Source of the DNA: Pseudomonas prosekii
GTDB taxonomy: Bacteria > Pseudomonadota > Gammaproteobacteria > Pseudomonadales > Pseudomonadaceae
DNA length: 64,000 bases
Direction of reading: 5' to 3'
Assembly: GCF_900105155.1 (NCBI RefSeq)
Contig: NZ_LT629762.1
Coordinates: 3,996,501 to 4,060,500 of the forward strand
Shown here: one piece after another, positions 55,053-63,865 of the stretch
How the letters are laid out: every line of letters begins with the position of its first letter
Position numbering within the stretch: position 1 is the first letter of the stretch
Translations under genes and position numbers: made by a program
Notes under the pieces: model-generated
The model's input: only the letters and a program-made list of their open reading frames with translations
Database searches by the model: none
Told to the model about the DNA's origin: nothing

Positions 55053-55679
55053 ATGTCGAACTTAGTGACCAATGCTGGACACGCTCATGTCGATGAACAT
55101 GGGCACGATGACCATCACCATGACTCGGGCGAGATGACCGTATTCGGTTTCTGGCTCTACCTGATGACCGACTGCATTCTGTTTGCGTCGATCTTCGCGG
55201 TGTACGCGGTACTGGTTAACAACGTAGCGGGTGGCCCGTCGGGCCACGACATCTTCGAGCTGCCATACGTGCTGGGCGAAACCGCCTGCCTGTTGCTCAG
55301 CTCGATCACCTACGGCTTCGCCATGCTGGCGTTGTTCAAGGGCAACAAGAAAGCGGTGCTGGGCTGGTTGGCCATCACTTTCCTGTTCGGCCTGGGCTTC
55401 ATCGGCATGGAGATCAACGAGTTCCACCTGCTGATCTCCGAAGGCTACGGCCCTAGCCGCAGCGGCTTCCTGTCCGGGTTCTTCACCCTGGTCGGCACCC
55501 ACGGTCTGCACGTGACCAGCGGTCTGATCTGGATGGCGATCATGATGTATCAGGTCAACAAGCACGGCCTGACGTCGACCAACAAGACCCGCCTGAGCTG
55601 CCTGAGCCTGTTCTGGCACTTCCTGGACGTGGTCTGGATCTGCGTATTCACCGTTGTTTACCTGATGGGGACTCTGTAA
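55053..55679 (+). CDS. cyoC: Cytochrome bo3 ubiquinol oxidase subunit III
   Basis: 208 residues, five membrane helices. The N-terminus is His-rich ([15 protein letters not shown]), then [17 protein letters not shown] and the C-terminal [18 protein letters not shown] typical of subunit III. It stabilises subunit I. Its stop overlaps cyoD (TAATG). Confidence 0.97.
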   Translation: MSNLVTNAGHAHVDEHGHDDHHHDSGEMTVFGFWLYLMTDCILFASIFAVYAVLVNNVAGGPSGHDIFELPYVLGETACLLLSSITYGFAMLALFKGNKKAVLGWLAITFLFGLGFIGMEINEFHLLISEGYGPSRSGFLSGFFTLVGTHGLHVTSGLIWMAIMMYQVNKHGLTSTNKTRLSCLSLFWHFLDVVWICVFTVVYLMGTL

Positions 55680-56014
55680 TGGCTAATGCACATTCCCACG
55701 ATAGCCACGATGCCGGTCACGGCAGCGTCAAGTCGTACGCCATCGGCTTCATTCTGTCGGTGATCCTGACGATCATTCCGTTCGGCCTGGTGATGTACCC
55801 ATCGCTGCCGAAAGTCTGGACGTTGTGGATCATCCTCGCCTTCGCAGTGATCCAGGTGCTGGTGCACTTGGTGTACTTCCTCCACCTGGACCGTTCCGCC
55901 GCCCAGCGTAACAACGTGATTGCGTTTGTTTTCGCGGCGATGGTGATTGTCCTGCTGGTTGGCTTGTCGCTGTGGATCATGTTCAGCATCCACACCGTCA
56001 TGATGGCGCACTGA
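55679..56014 (+). CDS. cyoD: Cytochrome bo3 ubiquinol oxidase subunit IV
   Basis: 111 residues, three membrane helices with a short His/Ser-rich N-terminus ([19 protein letters not shown]). It assists assembly of the CuB site in subunit I. GGIVPFG-type core reads TIIPFGLVM, and [12 protein letters not shown] is characteristic. Confidence 0.96.
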   Translation: MANAHSHDSHDAGHGSVKSYAIGFILSVILTIIPFGLVMYPSLPKVWTLWIILAFAVIQVLVHLVYFLHLDRSAAQRNNVIAFVFAAMVIVLLVGLSLWIMFSIHTVMMAH

Positions 56015-56025
56015 GGAAAGTCCGG

Positions 56026-56913
56026 ATGTCCTTTAAGCACTTTATCCAAATCACCAAACCGGGGATCATTTTCGGTAACGTGCTTTCTGTGGCGGGCGGA
56101 TTTTTCCTGGCCTCGAAAGGGCATGTCGATCTGGCCATATTCCTGGCCGCCATGATCGGCACGTCCCTGGTAGTGGCTTCCGGTTGCGTGTTCAACAACT
56201 GCATCGACCGCGACATCGACCTGAAGATGGAACGCACCAAGAACCGGGTGCTGGTGCAGGGCTTGATCTCTCTGAAACTGGCCCTGATCTACGCGACCGT
56301 CCTGGGCATTGCCGGCGTAGCGTTGTTGTACAAGGTGGCTAACCCGTTGGCCGCGCTGTTTGCGGTGATCGGCTTTGTCATCTACGTCGGTTTCTACAGC
56401 CTGTACCTCAAGCGCAAGTCGGTTCACGGCACGCTGGTGGGCAGTCTGTCGGGCGCGATGCCGCCGGTGATCGGTTACGTTGCTGTGACCAACAGTTTCG
56501 ACATGGCTGCGCTGACGTTGCTGGTGATGTTCAGTTTGTGGCAGATGCCGCACTCTTATGCGATCGCGATTTTCCGCTTCAATGATTATCGGGCGGCATC
56601 GATTCCGGTGTTGCCGGTGAAGCGCGGGATTCAGGTGGCGAAGAAGCACATTCTGTTGTACATCCTGGCGTTCCTGGTCGCGACGTTGATGTTGACGTTC
56701 AGCGGTTACGCCGGCATGAGTTACCTCGCGGTGGCCGCGGCCATGGGCATGTATTGGTTGTACATGGCCTGGACCGGTTACAAGGCAGTGGATGACACGG
56801 TGTGGGCACGCAAGTTGTTTGTGTTCTCGATTTTCACCATTACTGCGTTGAGTGTGATGATGTCGTTGGACTTCAAGGTGCCGGGTGAGTTGTTGCTGAC
56901 TTACGCGCCTTAA
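56026..56913 (+). CDS. cyoE: Protoheme IX farnesyltransferase (heme O synthase)
   Basis: 295 residues, UbiA-superfamily membrane prenyltransferase making heme O for CyoB. The Asp-rich substrate motif is [18 protein letters not shown], and the second is in [19 protein letters not shown] 56026 follows GGAAAG. Last gene of the operon, with a terminator 18 bp on. Confidence 0.97.
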   Translation: MSFKHFIQITKPGIIFGNVLSVAGGFFLASKGHVDLAIFLAAMIGTSLVVASGCVFNNCIDRDIDLKMERTKNRVLVQGLISLKLALIYATVLGIAGVALLYKVANPLAALFAVIGFVIYVGFYSLYLKRKSVHGTLVGSLSGAMPPVIGYVAVTNSFDMAALTLLVMFSLWQMPHSYAIAIFRFNDYRAASIPVLPVKRGIQVAKKHILLYILAFLVATLMLTFSGYAGMSYLAVAAAMGMYWLYMAWTGYKAVDDTVWARKLFVFSIFTITALSVMMSLDFKVPGELLLTYAP

Positions 56914-56930
56914 GCGCCAGCCGCCGAATC

Positions 56931-56967
56931 AAAAACCCCGCCCTTCGAGAGGAGAGCGGGGTTTTTT
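56931..56967 (+). terminator. Terminator of cyoABCDE
   Basis: AAAAACCCCGC pairs with GCGGGGTTTTTT around a CCTTCGAGAGGAGA loop region. Confidence 0.92.
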
Positions 56968-57008
56968 ATTGCCCGGATTCTGGTGCGCTACTGCGATTCA
57001 CTGTGGTG

Positions 57009-58090
57009 GCGAGCCTGCTCGCGATGGCTCCCTAACAGCCGACCGAGTTCTCCCAGATGTACAAGGATCCAAATGTGGGAGTGAGCCTGCTCGCGATAGC
57101 TCTCCAACAGCCGACCGAGTTCTCCCAGATGTACAAAGATCCAATTGTGGGAGCGAGCTTGCTCGCGATAGCTCCCTCACAGCCGACCTATTCTTGTCGG
57201 ATGTACATATCCATTTCTGCGGTCACGGCTGCATTGGGTTTCGCTTTTACAGCGAGTCACTTTCGAGAAGCGCGAAAGTAACCAAAGCGCTCTTGCCCCT
57301 TTCGTTCGGTGCCTCGCCGTGGCTCGGCATGCCCTCGCTCCGGTCCTGCTCCGTGGGCCCGCCGCCATCGGCCATCCCTGGCCGGGGGCGGCTAACCCGG
57401 CATCCTTGCCGGGTTGCCCACTACACAGAACCTGCGCTCGGCCTCACGAGGGGGCGGGCACCGCAACAGCACCGCGAGGCGGCCTGATAGCCGACCTGGT
57501 TCTCCCGGATGTACGCAATCCCTGTAGGAGTGAGCCTGCTCGCGATAGCTCTCCAACAGCCGACCGAGTTCTCCCAGATGTACAAAGATCCAATTGTGGG
57601 AGCGAGCTTGCTCGCGATAGCTTTCTAACAGCCAACTTGTTTGTGTCAGGTGTACATATCCATTCCTGCGGTCACGGCTGCATAAGGTTTCGCTCTTACA
57701 GCGAGTCACTTTCGAGAAGCGCGAAAGTAACCAAAGCGCTCTTGCCCCTTTCGTTCGGTGCCTCGCCGTGGCTCGGCATGCCCTCGCTCCGGTCCTGCTC
57801 CGTGGGCCCGCCGCCATCGGCCATCCCTGGCCGGGGGCGGCTAACCCGGCATCCTTGCCGGGTTGCCCACTACGCAGAACCTGCGCTCGGCCTCACGAGG
57901 GGGCGGGCACCGCAACAGTACCGCGAGGCGGCCTGATAGCCGACCTGGTTCTCCCGGCTGTACGCAATCCCTGTAGGAGTGAGCCTGCTCGCGATAGCTC
58001 TCTAACAGCCGACCCATTCCTCGCCAGATGCACACAAACCCAAATGTGGGAGCGAGCTTGCTCGCGATAGCGGCCGACAGCCAACCAGTC
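57009..58090. repeat. Nested REP array with a tandem 449-bp duplication
   Basis: Seven same-facing REP cores of the (G/C)GAGC(C/T)TGCTCGCGAT type start at 57009, 57081, 57153, 57530, 57602, 57979 and 58052. Short gaps are 72-73 bp and long gaps 377 bp. The block 57081-57529 is repeated as 57530-57978, offset exactly 449 bp, with only scattered differences. The long segment holds TCACTTTCGAGAAGCGCGAA, CGGCATGCCCTCGCTCC and GGCCGGGGGCGGCTAACCC. Reading frames across it occur in both copies and look spurious. It covers the 1.1-kb gap after cyoE. Confidence 0.88.
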
Positions 58091-58150
58091 TCTTTCAGAT
58101 TTACCGGATTCAACTGTAGGATTGAACCAGTTGAAAATACGGGATACCCC

Positions 58151-58297
58151 ATGAAAAAGCGCAACCTGTTCGAAGAGCTAATGCAGGGCGTCGATGAGAT
58201 GGCAGCTCAGCGTGAGGGAAAGATCACGCTGTGCAATAACCGAAAGCCCCGTCTTCGAGAGAAATACGGGGCTTTTTCATTCAAGCACGGAAAGTGA
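58151..58297 (+). pseudogene. 5' remnant of an antitoxin-like HTH gene
   Basis: The first 27 codons (MKKRNLFEELMQGVDEMAA...) look like the N-terminus of HTH-type antitoxin/regulator proteins that begin MKKR(D/N)(I/L)F.EL..GV. After GKITL (58231) the frame runs into the terminator hairpin and stops at 58297, without an HTH domain. No toxin gene is adjacent. I read this as a decayed fragment; family call is from pattern memory. Confidence 0.5.
58243..58277 (+). terminator. Terminator-like hairpin
   Basis: AAAGCCCCG pairs with CGGGGCTTT, followed by T. It overlaps the tail of the antitoxin remnant and probably belonged to the lost 3' end of that gene. Confidence 0.75.
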
Positions 58298-58383
58298 GTC
58301 TTCCCACGCCTACATGGCCGCGTTCCGGTTGCCGATACACGGCCCACCAATACAGGCACGACGATCGTAGATGGGGCAATCAG

Positions 58384-59802
58384 CTATGCCCAGCCCTTAT
58401 CCAACAACCGAAAAAACCGCTCCCGCACCTCAGGATCATCACTGTGCGCCACATTAAATCGCATGAACTCACTCGCATCCGCCGCTTTGCTCAGCAACGT
58501 CCCCGGCGCCAGTGCGACGTCCTTCTCCAGACCTTTCCTCGCCAGCGTCTCGGCATTCACCCCGCTGGGTAAACGCGTCCAGATAAACAAACCTTCGCCC
58601 GGCAACGAAGACACCGAACACCCGGCCTCGACCAGCCAGCGCGCTACGCGGCTGCTCGATTCGTAGAGCCGATCGACCGTGCGCCGCGTGTGTTTGGCGT
58701 AGCTGCCGTTGCTGAGCAGGGTGCAGGTGATTTGCTCGGCGAATTCCGAGGTCACGCCGCCGCAGGCCATTTTCAGGTTGATCAGGCGTGCCGCCAGTTG
58801 CGGCGAGAGCACCGCGTAGCTGACGCGGCTGTTGGCGGTCAGGGTTTTCGAGAAGCCGGACACGTAGCTGACGTTGTCCAGGCCGCTGGCGGCGAGGCGC
58901 GGGGTGCGACGTTGTTGCAGGTCGCCGTACAAATCGTCTTCTACTATATGGAAGCCGTGGCGGTGGCTCAGCTCCAGCAAACGGTAGGCTTGGGCCGGGG
59001 AGAACGAGTGGCCGGTCGGGTTGTGCAGCGTGCTGTTGGTCAGATAGAGCACCGGTTTGTGCGCGATGACTTGTTGCTCGAAGGCGTCCATGTCGATGCC
59101 GTCGCACTGGCGGGCAATGGTCACGACTTTGGCGCCGTGCAGCGCGAGGTTGGTGTGCATGTTGAAGTAGCACGGGTCGTCGAGCAGTACGCTGTCGCCG
59201 GGTTTGAGCAGCAGGCGCATCAGCAGGTCGATGCCCTGCATGGTGTTGGCGGTGGTGATGATTTGTTCGACCGGCGCCTCGATGCCGAAGGTCGCCAGTT
59301 TCACCCGCAACGCCTGGCGCAGCGGCAGGTAGCCGCCAGTGACGCCGTATTCGCCCATGCGCAGGGCCGAAGCGCGCAGCGTGCCGCGCACCGCTTTCAG
59401 CAGTTCCTCGGCGGGGAGCCAGGAGGAGGGCAGAAATCCGCAGCCGGGGCGCAGCGCGCCGTTGTCCAGCAGCACCGCGCGGCGCACCACGCTGAGCGTA
59501 TCTTGAGGTTGCAAGTCCGGCGCGGCGGCGCTCGGCAGCGTGGTTCTGGAGCGGTGCACGTAATGCCCCGAACCCTGGCGGGACACCACCAGGCCTTTGG
59601 CGCGCAAGTGGTCGAGGGCGTCGACCACCGTCGATTTGCCCACGCTCAACAGCTCGGCGAGTTCGCGGATCGGCGGCAGTTTGGCGCCGTGCGGCAAGCC
59701 TCCCTGGCTGATGGCGTTCGACAGCTGATCGACGATCTGCTGCACCAGCGGCACGCCCGGCTGGAGCTCGATGGCGGCGATCACGGCGCGTTGAGCCTGC
59801 AT
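58384..59802 (-). CDS. MocR-type regulator (GntR HTH fused to class-I aminotransferase domain)
   Basis: 472 residues. The winged-helix domain (~14-82) reads QQIVDQLSNAISQGGLPHGAKLPPIRELAELLSV in part, followed by a linker and an aminotransferase-fold domain (~115-472). The PLP-binding Lys319 sits in SGFSKTL, with NPTG (261-264) and the Asp in HIVEDDLYGD. MocR regulators sense PLP or amino-acid/PLP adducts. It is divergent from the RidA-like genes, so these are its likely targets. Confidence 0.92.
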   Translation of the reverse strand: MQAQRAVIAAIELQPGVPLVQQIVDQLSNAISQGGLPHGAKLPPIRELAELLSVGKSTVVDALDHLRAKGLVVSRQGSGHYVHRSRTTLPSAAAPDLQPQDTLSVVRRAVLLDNGALRPGCGFLPSSWLPAEELLKAVRGTLRASALRMGEYGVTGGYLPLRQALRVKLATFGIEAPVEQIITTANTMQGIDLLMRLLLKPGDSVLLDDPCYFNMHTNLALHGAKVVTIARQCDGIDMDAFEQQVIAHKPVLYLTNSTLHNPTGHSFSPAQAYRLLELSHRHGFHIVEDDLYGDLQQRRTPRLAASGLDNVSYVSGFSKTLTANSRVSYAVLSPQLAARLINLKMACGGVTSEFAEQITCTLLSNGSYAKHTRRTVDRLYESSSRVARWLVEAGCSVSSLPGEGLFIWTRLPSGVNAETLARKGLEKDVALAPGTLLSKAADASEFMRFNVAHSDDPEVRERFFRLLDKGWA

Positions 59803-59850
59803 TTTACTGGTATCCCTGGCAGTAAAGTTCGCTGGATTCTATACGAACTT
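59803..59850. promoter_or_regulatory. Candidate operator of the MocR regulator
   Basis: Two perfect dyads lie in the divergent gap: TTTACTG (59803-59809) with CAGTAAA (59820-59826), and AAGTTCG (59825-59831) with CGAACTT (59844-59850). CTGG occurs three times in the same orientation (59807, 59816, 59832). MocR proteins often bind direct repeats with dyads, so this is a good candidate site. Confidence 0.55.
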
Positions 59851-59926
59851 GCTCTGCTCAACGCAACCGACTGTGCCTACTCTCGGCAGCGAGTTGTGTG
59901 CGTTATTGATCTAGAAGGTTCAGCAA

Positions 59927-60412
59927 ATGAATAAGCCAATTACCCGTGATGAACGCTTTATCGATCTGGCCAAGGAACATGGCTTCGACATCTACGACGA
60001 GAACACTGCCGGCGGGCATTACTCTTTGATCTTGCAACATGGCGATGAACTGTATGTCAGCGGCCTGGTTCCGCGCATGAACGGCAAAATCCAATACCCC
60101 GGCCGCGTAGGGCTGGAACTGAACCTGGCGGACGCCCAAGCCGCGGCGGGCATCAGTGCCATTCGCGCATTGGCGCTGATCATGGATGCGGTCGGCTCAC
60201 TGGATAAGATCAAGTCGCTGATTCGCGTCACCGTGCATGTCAAATCCACCTTTGACTTTATCGACCTCAGTGAAGTCGCCAACGGCGCTTCGGATATCTT
60301 TACCCATGTTCTGGGCGATGCCGGTAAACATACACGTACCACAGTCGGTGTTTACCAGTTACCGAAAAACGCCCCGGTAGAAGTGGACATGATCGTCGCT
60401 TTACAGCCGTAG
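59927..60412 (+). CDS. RidA/YjgF-family protein (first of a tandem pair)
   Basis: 161 residues. A ~30-residue extension precedes the Rid fold (ELYVSGLVPRMNGKIQYPG...). Arg137 (HTRTTVGVY) and Glu152 (APVEVDM) match the catalytic Arg105/Glu120 pair of E. coli RidA by spacing. RidA enzymes hydrolyse reactive enamine/imine intermediates made by PLP enzymes. It is about 69% identical (by my count over 160 ungapped residues) to the gene at 60558. No membrane segment. Confidence 0.88.
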   Translation: MNKPITRDERFIDLAKEHGFDIYDENTAGGHYSLILQHGDELYVSGLVPRMNGKIQYPGRVGLELNLADAQAAAGISAIRALALIMDAVGSLDKIKSLIRVTVHVKSTFDFIDLSEVANGASDIFTHVLGDAGKHTRTTVGVYQLPKNAPVEVDMIVALQP

Positions 60413-60436
60413 CCAGCGTCATTCAAATGTTCCTGC

Positions 60437-60470
60437 AAAACCTCGCCTTCAAAAGAACTGCGGGGTTTTC
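60437..60470 (+). terminator. Terminator-like hairpin between the RidA-like genes
   Basis: AAAACCTCGC pairs with GCGGGGTTTT (one wobble). It would reduce read-through, so the two copies may be separately transcribed. Confidence 0.6.
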
Positions 60471-60557
60471 TGATTGAGGGTCGTGGTCAAAGTCGGCTTG
60501 GGCTAATCTGTCGAAAATGAGATTTAACCGATGGGTTAAAAGCCGGAGTTAAGTGGA

Positions 60558-61052
60558 ATGACTGAGCAGATGACGTGCGATGAACGCTTTATCGCACTGG
60601 CCAGGGAACTCGATTACGACATCTACAGTGAGAGCAACACCGGTTGGCATTTCGAACCATTGGTTCGGCATGACGATGAACTGTATGTCAGCGGCCTGGT
60701 GCCGCGTAAACACGGCAAGGTTCAGTATCCCGGCCGAGTAGGGCTGGAGCTGTCGCTGGCCGATGCGCAACTGGCCGCAAGCATCAGTGCCATGCGCGGT
60801 TTGGCGTTGATCGTCGACACCATTGGCTCGCTGGACAAGATCAAGTCGCTGTTGCGGATCAACGTCTACATCAAGTCCACCGCCGACTTTGCCGAACTGG
60901 GCGAAGTGGCCAACGGTGCGTCGGATGTGTTCAGGCTTGTGTTGGGCGATGCCGGCAAACATACCCGCACCACCATCGGCGTGTATCAACTGCCCAATAA
61001 CGCCGCGGTAGAAATGGACATGATCGTCGCATTACGCCCCGCGCCGTTATGA
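60558..61052 (+). CDS. RidA/YjgF-family protein (second of a tandem pair)
   Basis: 164 residues, paralogue of the preceding gene with the same layout: N-terminal extension, ELYVSGLVPRKHGKVQYPG, conserved Arg137 and Glu152 (AAVEMDM). Divergence is concentrated in the first 40 residues, suggesting different partners or substrates. AAGTG lies upstream of the ATG; the Shine-Dalgarno is weak. Likely arose by local duplication. Confidence 0.88.
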   Translation: MTEQMTCDERFIALARELDYDIYSESNTGWHFEPLVRHDDELYVSGLVPRKHGKVQYPGRVGLELSLADAQLAASISAMRGLALIVDTIGSLDKIKSLLRINVYIKSTADFAELGEVANGASDVFRLVLGDAGKHTRTTIGVYQLPNNAAVEMDMIVALRPAPL

Positions 61053-61096
61053 AACCAGGCTGAACAACGAGCTCGACCATTAATAGACCAGCAATA

Positions 61097-61130
61097 AAAA
61101 GCCCCGCGCTGAAATTCAGTGCTGGGCTTT
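61097..61130. terminator. Bidirectional terminator between convergent genes
   Basis: AAAGCCC...GGGCTTT with inner GCTGAA/TTCAGT pairing; T-run on both sides, better on the minus strand, so it mainly ends the gene at 61156-61860. Confidence 0.75.
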
Positions 61131-61155
61131 CGTTGTGCAGCGTCAGCCGGTCAAA

Positions 61156-61860
61156 TTACTGCGCGGCGATGCTGTAACCGTCGAACGCGGTTTGCTGTTG
61201 CAGCGCGGTGATGATGTTCTTGCGGTTGATCGCTTGTTCGGTGCCGGCATTGTCGAGGAAAGTTTCGCTTTCCAGTTCCGCTTCGTCACCTTCGCCCACA
61301 AACGTGAAACCGAGGAACTCCAGCGCTTCACGGTCAACGTTCAAACGCGAACGCGGCGTGCGCAGCGGCAACGTAACGTTCACGCCATCCTTGCTGATGG
61401 TGAACACTTCGACTTCTTTCTTCGCGCGAGCAACTTTGCTCTTGCCGCTGCTTGGGTTGCTGATGGCTTGATGGGTCTGGTTCAGCACTTTCAGGGCCAA
61501 GCCGTAAACGATTTCCTGGAACGCCGGGTCATCCTTGAAGCTCGACAGGATGCGGCTGATCGGGAACTTGCTGCTCAAGTCTTCAAGGGCGGCGATGTCT
61601 GAGGCCTCGGCATCTTTTAGTTGCTTGAGTTCGCCCATCAGTTCGTAGGCTTTATCGTCATCGAAGCTGTCATGCGCCTGGCGAATGGCGGCGCGCAGTT
61701 CGCGGATCTGGTCGCTTTCGCGGGTCGACTGGAACGCGTCCAGGACCATCTCGCTGATGGTCTTGGCCTGAGGCACGTGCTGTGAAAGATTGATGGAGTT
61801 TTCGTATTCCGCTTTGGATGACAAGGTGACTACGGATTCAGCGGTGTTGGAATCGGACAT
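61156..61860 (-). CDS. Unrecognised 234-residue acidic protein
   Basis: No family recognised. Residues ~35-100 are charged and likely helical or coiled coil (RESDQIRELRAAIRQAHDS, KAYELMGELKQLKDAEA). A Ser/Lys-rich linker (SNPSSGKSKVARAKKEVE) precedes a C-terminal beta-rich part (FTISKDGVNVTLPLRTPRS, FLGFTFVGEGDE). No signal peptide or membrane helix. Codon use matches its neighbours, and the frame is intact with ATG after GAAATTTC, so the gene looks real. Confidence 0.65.
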   Translation of the reverse strand: MSDSNTAESVVTLSSKAEYENSINLSQHVPQAKTISEMVLDAFQSTRESDQIRELRAAIRQAHDSFDDDKAYELMGELKQLKDAEASDIAALEDLSSKFPISRILSSFKDDPAFQEIVYGLALKVLNQTHQAISNPSSGKSKVARAKKEVEVFTISKDGVNVTLPLRTPRSRLNVDREALEFLGFTFVGEGDEAELESETFLDNAGTEQAINRKNIITALQQQTAFDGYSIAAQ

Positions 61861-62025
61861 TGAAATTTCACTACTTCTTTTAACTTGAATTGAGGCGAAA
61901 AAGCGCCAGGCCTTTTCCGGCCGCCTAATCTATTGGACCGGCGCGGCGTTGTCACGACCGAACAGGCGAGCGGGGCAAAAACTGCGGTCATCTGCAACCT
62001 GTGGGCGCAGCCTCACTCCTGCCAG

Positions 62026-63039
62026 TCACCCCGAAATCACATTCTTGCCCATGACTTTCGAGCGATACAGCGCCTGATCCGCCCGCGCCAGCAGCCCGGT
62101 TTGCTGTTCCTCGTCAAAACGCTGGACCACGCCGAAACTCATGGTCACTTGATAGTCGCCCACCGGCGGCAGGTCGGTCAGGCCATGGCGGACCTGCTCG
62201 GCGATTGCGCGAGCGTCGGCCAGTGCGGTATTGGGCAGAATCATGATGAATTCGTCGCCGCCCCAACGCGCCAGCAAGTCGCCGTCGCGCAGCTGTTTTT
62301 TCAGGCACTCGACCACTTGCACCAACGTCGCATCGCCGAGCGCGTGGCCATAGTGGTCGTTGATGATCTTGAAATCGTCGATGTCCATCGCGATAAGCGC
62401 CAGCGGTTGGCGGAAGCGCTGGGCACGGTCGCATTCCTGGGGCAGAGCTTTTTCCAGGCGATAGCGGTTGGCAATTGCCGTCAGGGCATCGGTTTCGGCG
62501 AGTTTGCGGTTTTCTTCGAGCTGGATTTGCAACTGCTGGTTGACCCGAGACAGCTCCCGGGTGCGCTCTTCGACCAGCGCTTCGAGCGAGTGATTGCGCC
62601 GCTCAAGTTCTTCGAGCAGACGTTTTTTGTCTTCAATGCTGCGGTGCGCGCCGATCATCCGCGCCACCGAACCATCGGCATTGCGCGCCAGAATGAAGCC
62701 GCGGTCTTCGATCCAGATGTACGATCCATCCTGCTTGCGGCAACGGTATTCAGCCTGATAGCCGCCAGCGCGCTGAGCGAGATAGGCATCGAACGCCGCC
62801 ATGACCCGCGAATAATCGTCGGGATGCATCACCGATTCCCACGTCAGCACGGTGTTCTCCAGCGAGTGCGGCGAATAACCGAGCATCTCGTACCAGCCGG
62901 GATTGCGGTAAACGAAACCGGTGTTGGCGTTCCAGTCCCAGATACCGTCGCTGACCAGTTCCATAATCGTGTGCAGCATGTCTTCGTTGAAGTCCGACAG
63001 ATTGAACTTCAACGCTTCGAGATTCGATGCTTCGCCCAT
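62026..63039 (-). CDS. PAS-GGDEF diguanylate cyclase (cytoplasmic)
   Basis: 337 residues: PAS domain (~20-135, with DGIWDWNANTGFVYRNP and the PAC-like IWIEDRGFILARNADG), a coiled-coil linker (139-180) and a GGDEF domain. Active site GGDEF (260-264) is intact, and an RxxD inhibitory site (Arg251-Asp254) precedes it by five residues. No membrane segments. It should make c-di-GMP in response to a cytoplasmic signal; cofactor of the PAS domain unknown. Confidence 0.93.
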   Translation of the reverse strand: MGEASNLEALKFNLSDFNEDMLHTIMELVSDGIWDWNANTGFVYRNPGWYEMLGYSPHSLENTVLTWESVMHPDDYSRVMAAFDAYLAQRAGGYQAEYRCRKQDGSYIWIEDRGFILARNADGSVARMIGAHRSIEDKKRLLEELERRNHSLEALVEERTRELSRVNQQLQIQLEENRKLAETDALTAIANRYRLEKALPQECDRAQRFRQPLALIAMDIDDFKIINDHYGHALGDATLVQVVECLKKQLRDGDLLARWGGDEFIMILPNTALADARAIAEQVRHGLTDLPPVGDYQVTMSFGVVQRFDEEQQTGLLARADQALYRSKVMGKNVISG

Positions 63040-63164
63040 CTCCGCTCTCCTTGCCGCCCTGAACCAATGTGCCCCGCCCGTCGAGCAGATTAGTCCATGG
63101 CAGCTTGGCGCGGCTAGTGGGTTAGCGACATATGAAGAGGGGCGCTGGGCTTACTCAACTGTGC

Positions 63165-63749
63165 TCAGCCAACCCGCCCAGCCTTGCTCTTCGCCCGCCA
63201 ATGCCGAACCAGCCCAATCACTACCGCCAGCACCAGAACCCCGAGCGCAATCGGCAAGCGATAAGGTTTCAGATTGCCCAGCATCGTCTCAAGCGCTTCG
63301 CCGGCAAAGTAGCCGGCGCTGGCGAAGACTGTCGCCCAGACCGCCGCGCCCAGCGCATTCAGCAGTGCAAAGCGTAGCGGCGACAGGCCGCTGGCGCCGA
63401 TGACTACCGGGCCGACCAAGCGCATGCCGTAGAGAAAGCGCACGGCAAACACCGAGGTCGACGGGTAGCGTTTGATCAGCTCGGTCACGCGGTCGATGCT
63501 TGCCTGTTTGCGTTTCAGACGTGGCATCAGCCGAGCGCCGAAATGTCGGCCGCTCCAGTACAGCAACTGATCGCCGAGCATGCCGCCGAGGCCGGCCCAG
63601 GCAATCACCGGCCACAGTTGCAGCAAGTGTTGATGCGCGGCCATGCCGGCCAGAATCAGGATGGTTTCGCCTTCCAGCAAACAACCGAAAAACACCGCCC
63701 AGTAACCATATGTGCTGAGCAGGTAGTTGAAATCTATGTGTTCAAACAA
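63165..63749 (-). CDS. DedA-family membrane protein
   Basis: About 194 residues. The family motif is visible in YGYWAVFFGCLLEGETILILAG (acidic Glu pair region) and FAVRFLYGMRLVGPVVIGASG, the conserved Arg-containing segment. DedA proteins are membrane transporters tied to lipid carrier recycling and envelope stress. The start is uncertain: TTG at 63749 has AAGG 8 nt upstream and gives MFEHIDFNYLL; an upstream GTG at 63785 lacks a Shine-Dalgarno. Confidence 0.88.
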   Translation of the reverse strand: MFEHIDFNYLLSTYGYWAVFFGCLLEGETILILAGMAAHQHLLQLWPVIAWAGLGGMLGDQLLYWSGRHFGARLMPRLKRKQASIDRVTELIKRYPSTSVFAVRFLYGMRLVGPVVIGASGLSPLRFALLNALGAAVWATVFASAGYFAGEALETMLGNLKPYRLPIALGVLVLAVVIGLVRHWRAKSKAGRVG

Positions 63750-63865
63750 AGCCGAATCCTTGGTGTACGGGCAATCAAATTCCACTGTGGGCTTCAGTGG
63801 CGTTAATGAATGCTCTGATGTCGGCGCTATCGCTCAGTTCAAGTTTCGAGCGTGCGGAACGGCAA

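Noticed and set aside
57319..57936. Open frames inside the 449-bp duplicated block, nearly the same in both copies
   Set aside because: The frames are identical because the DNA is duplicated; they cross REP palindromes, lack ribosome sites and exist in several frames.
58028..58297. An 89-codon frame starting inside a REP
   Set aside because: The first 41 codons are REP-derived; only the part from 58151 resembles a protein, and it is described as a remnant.
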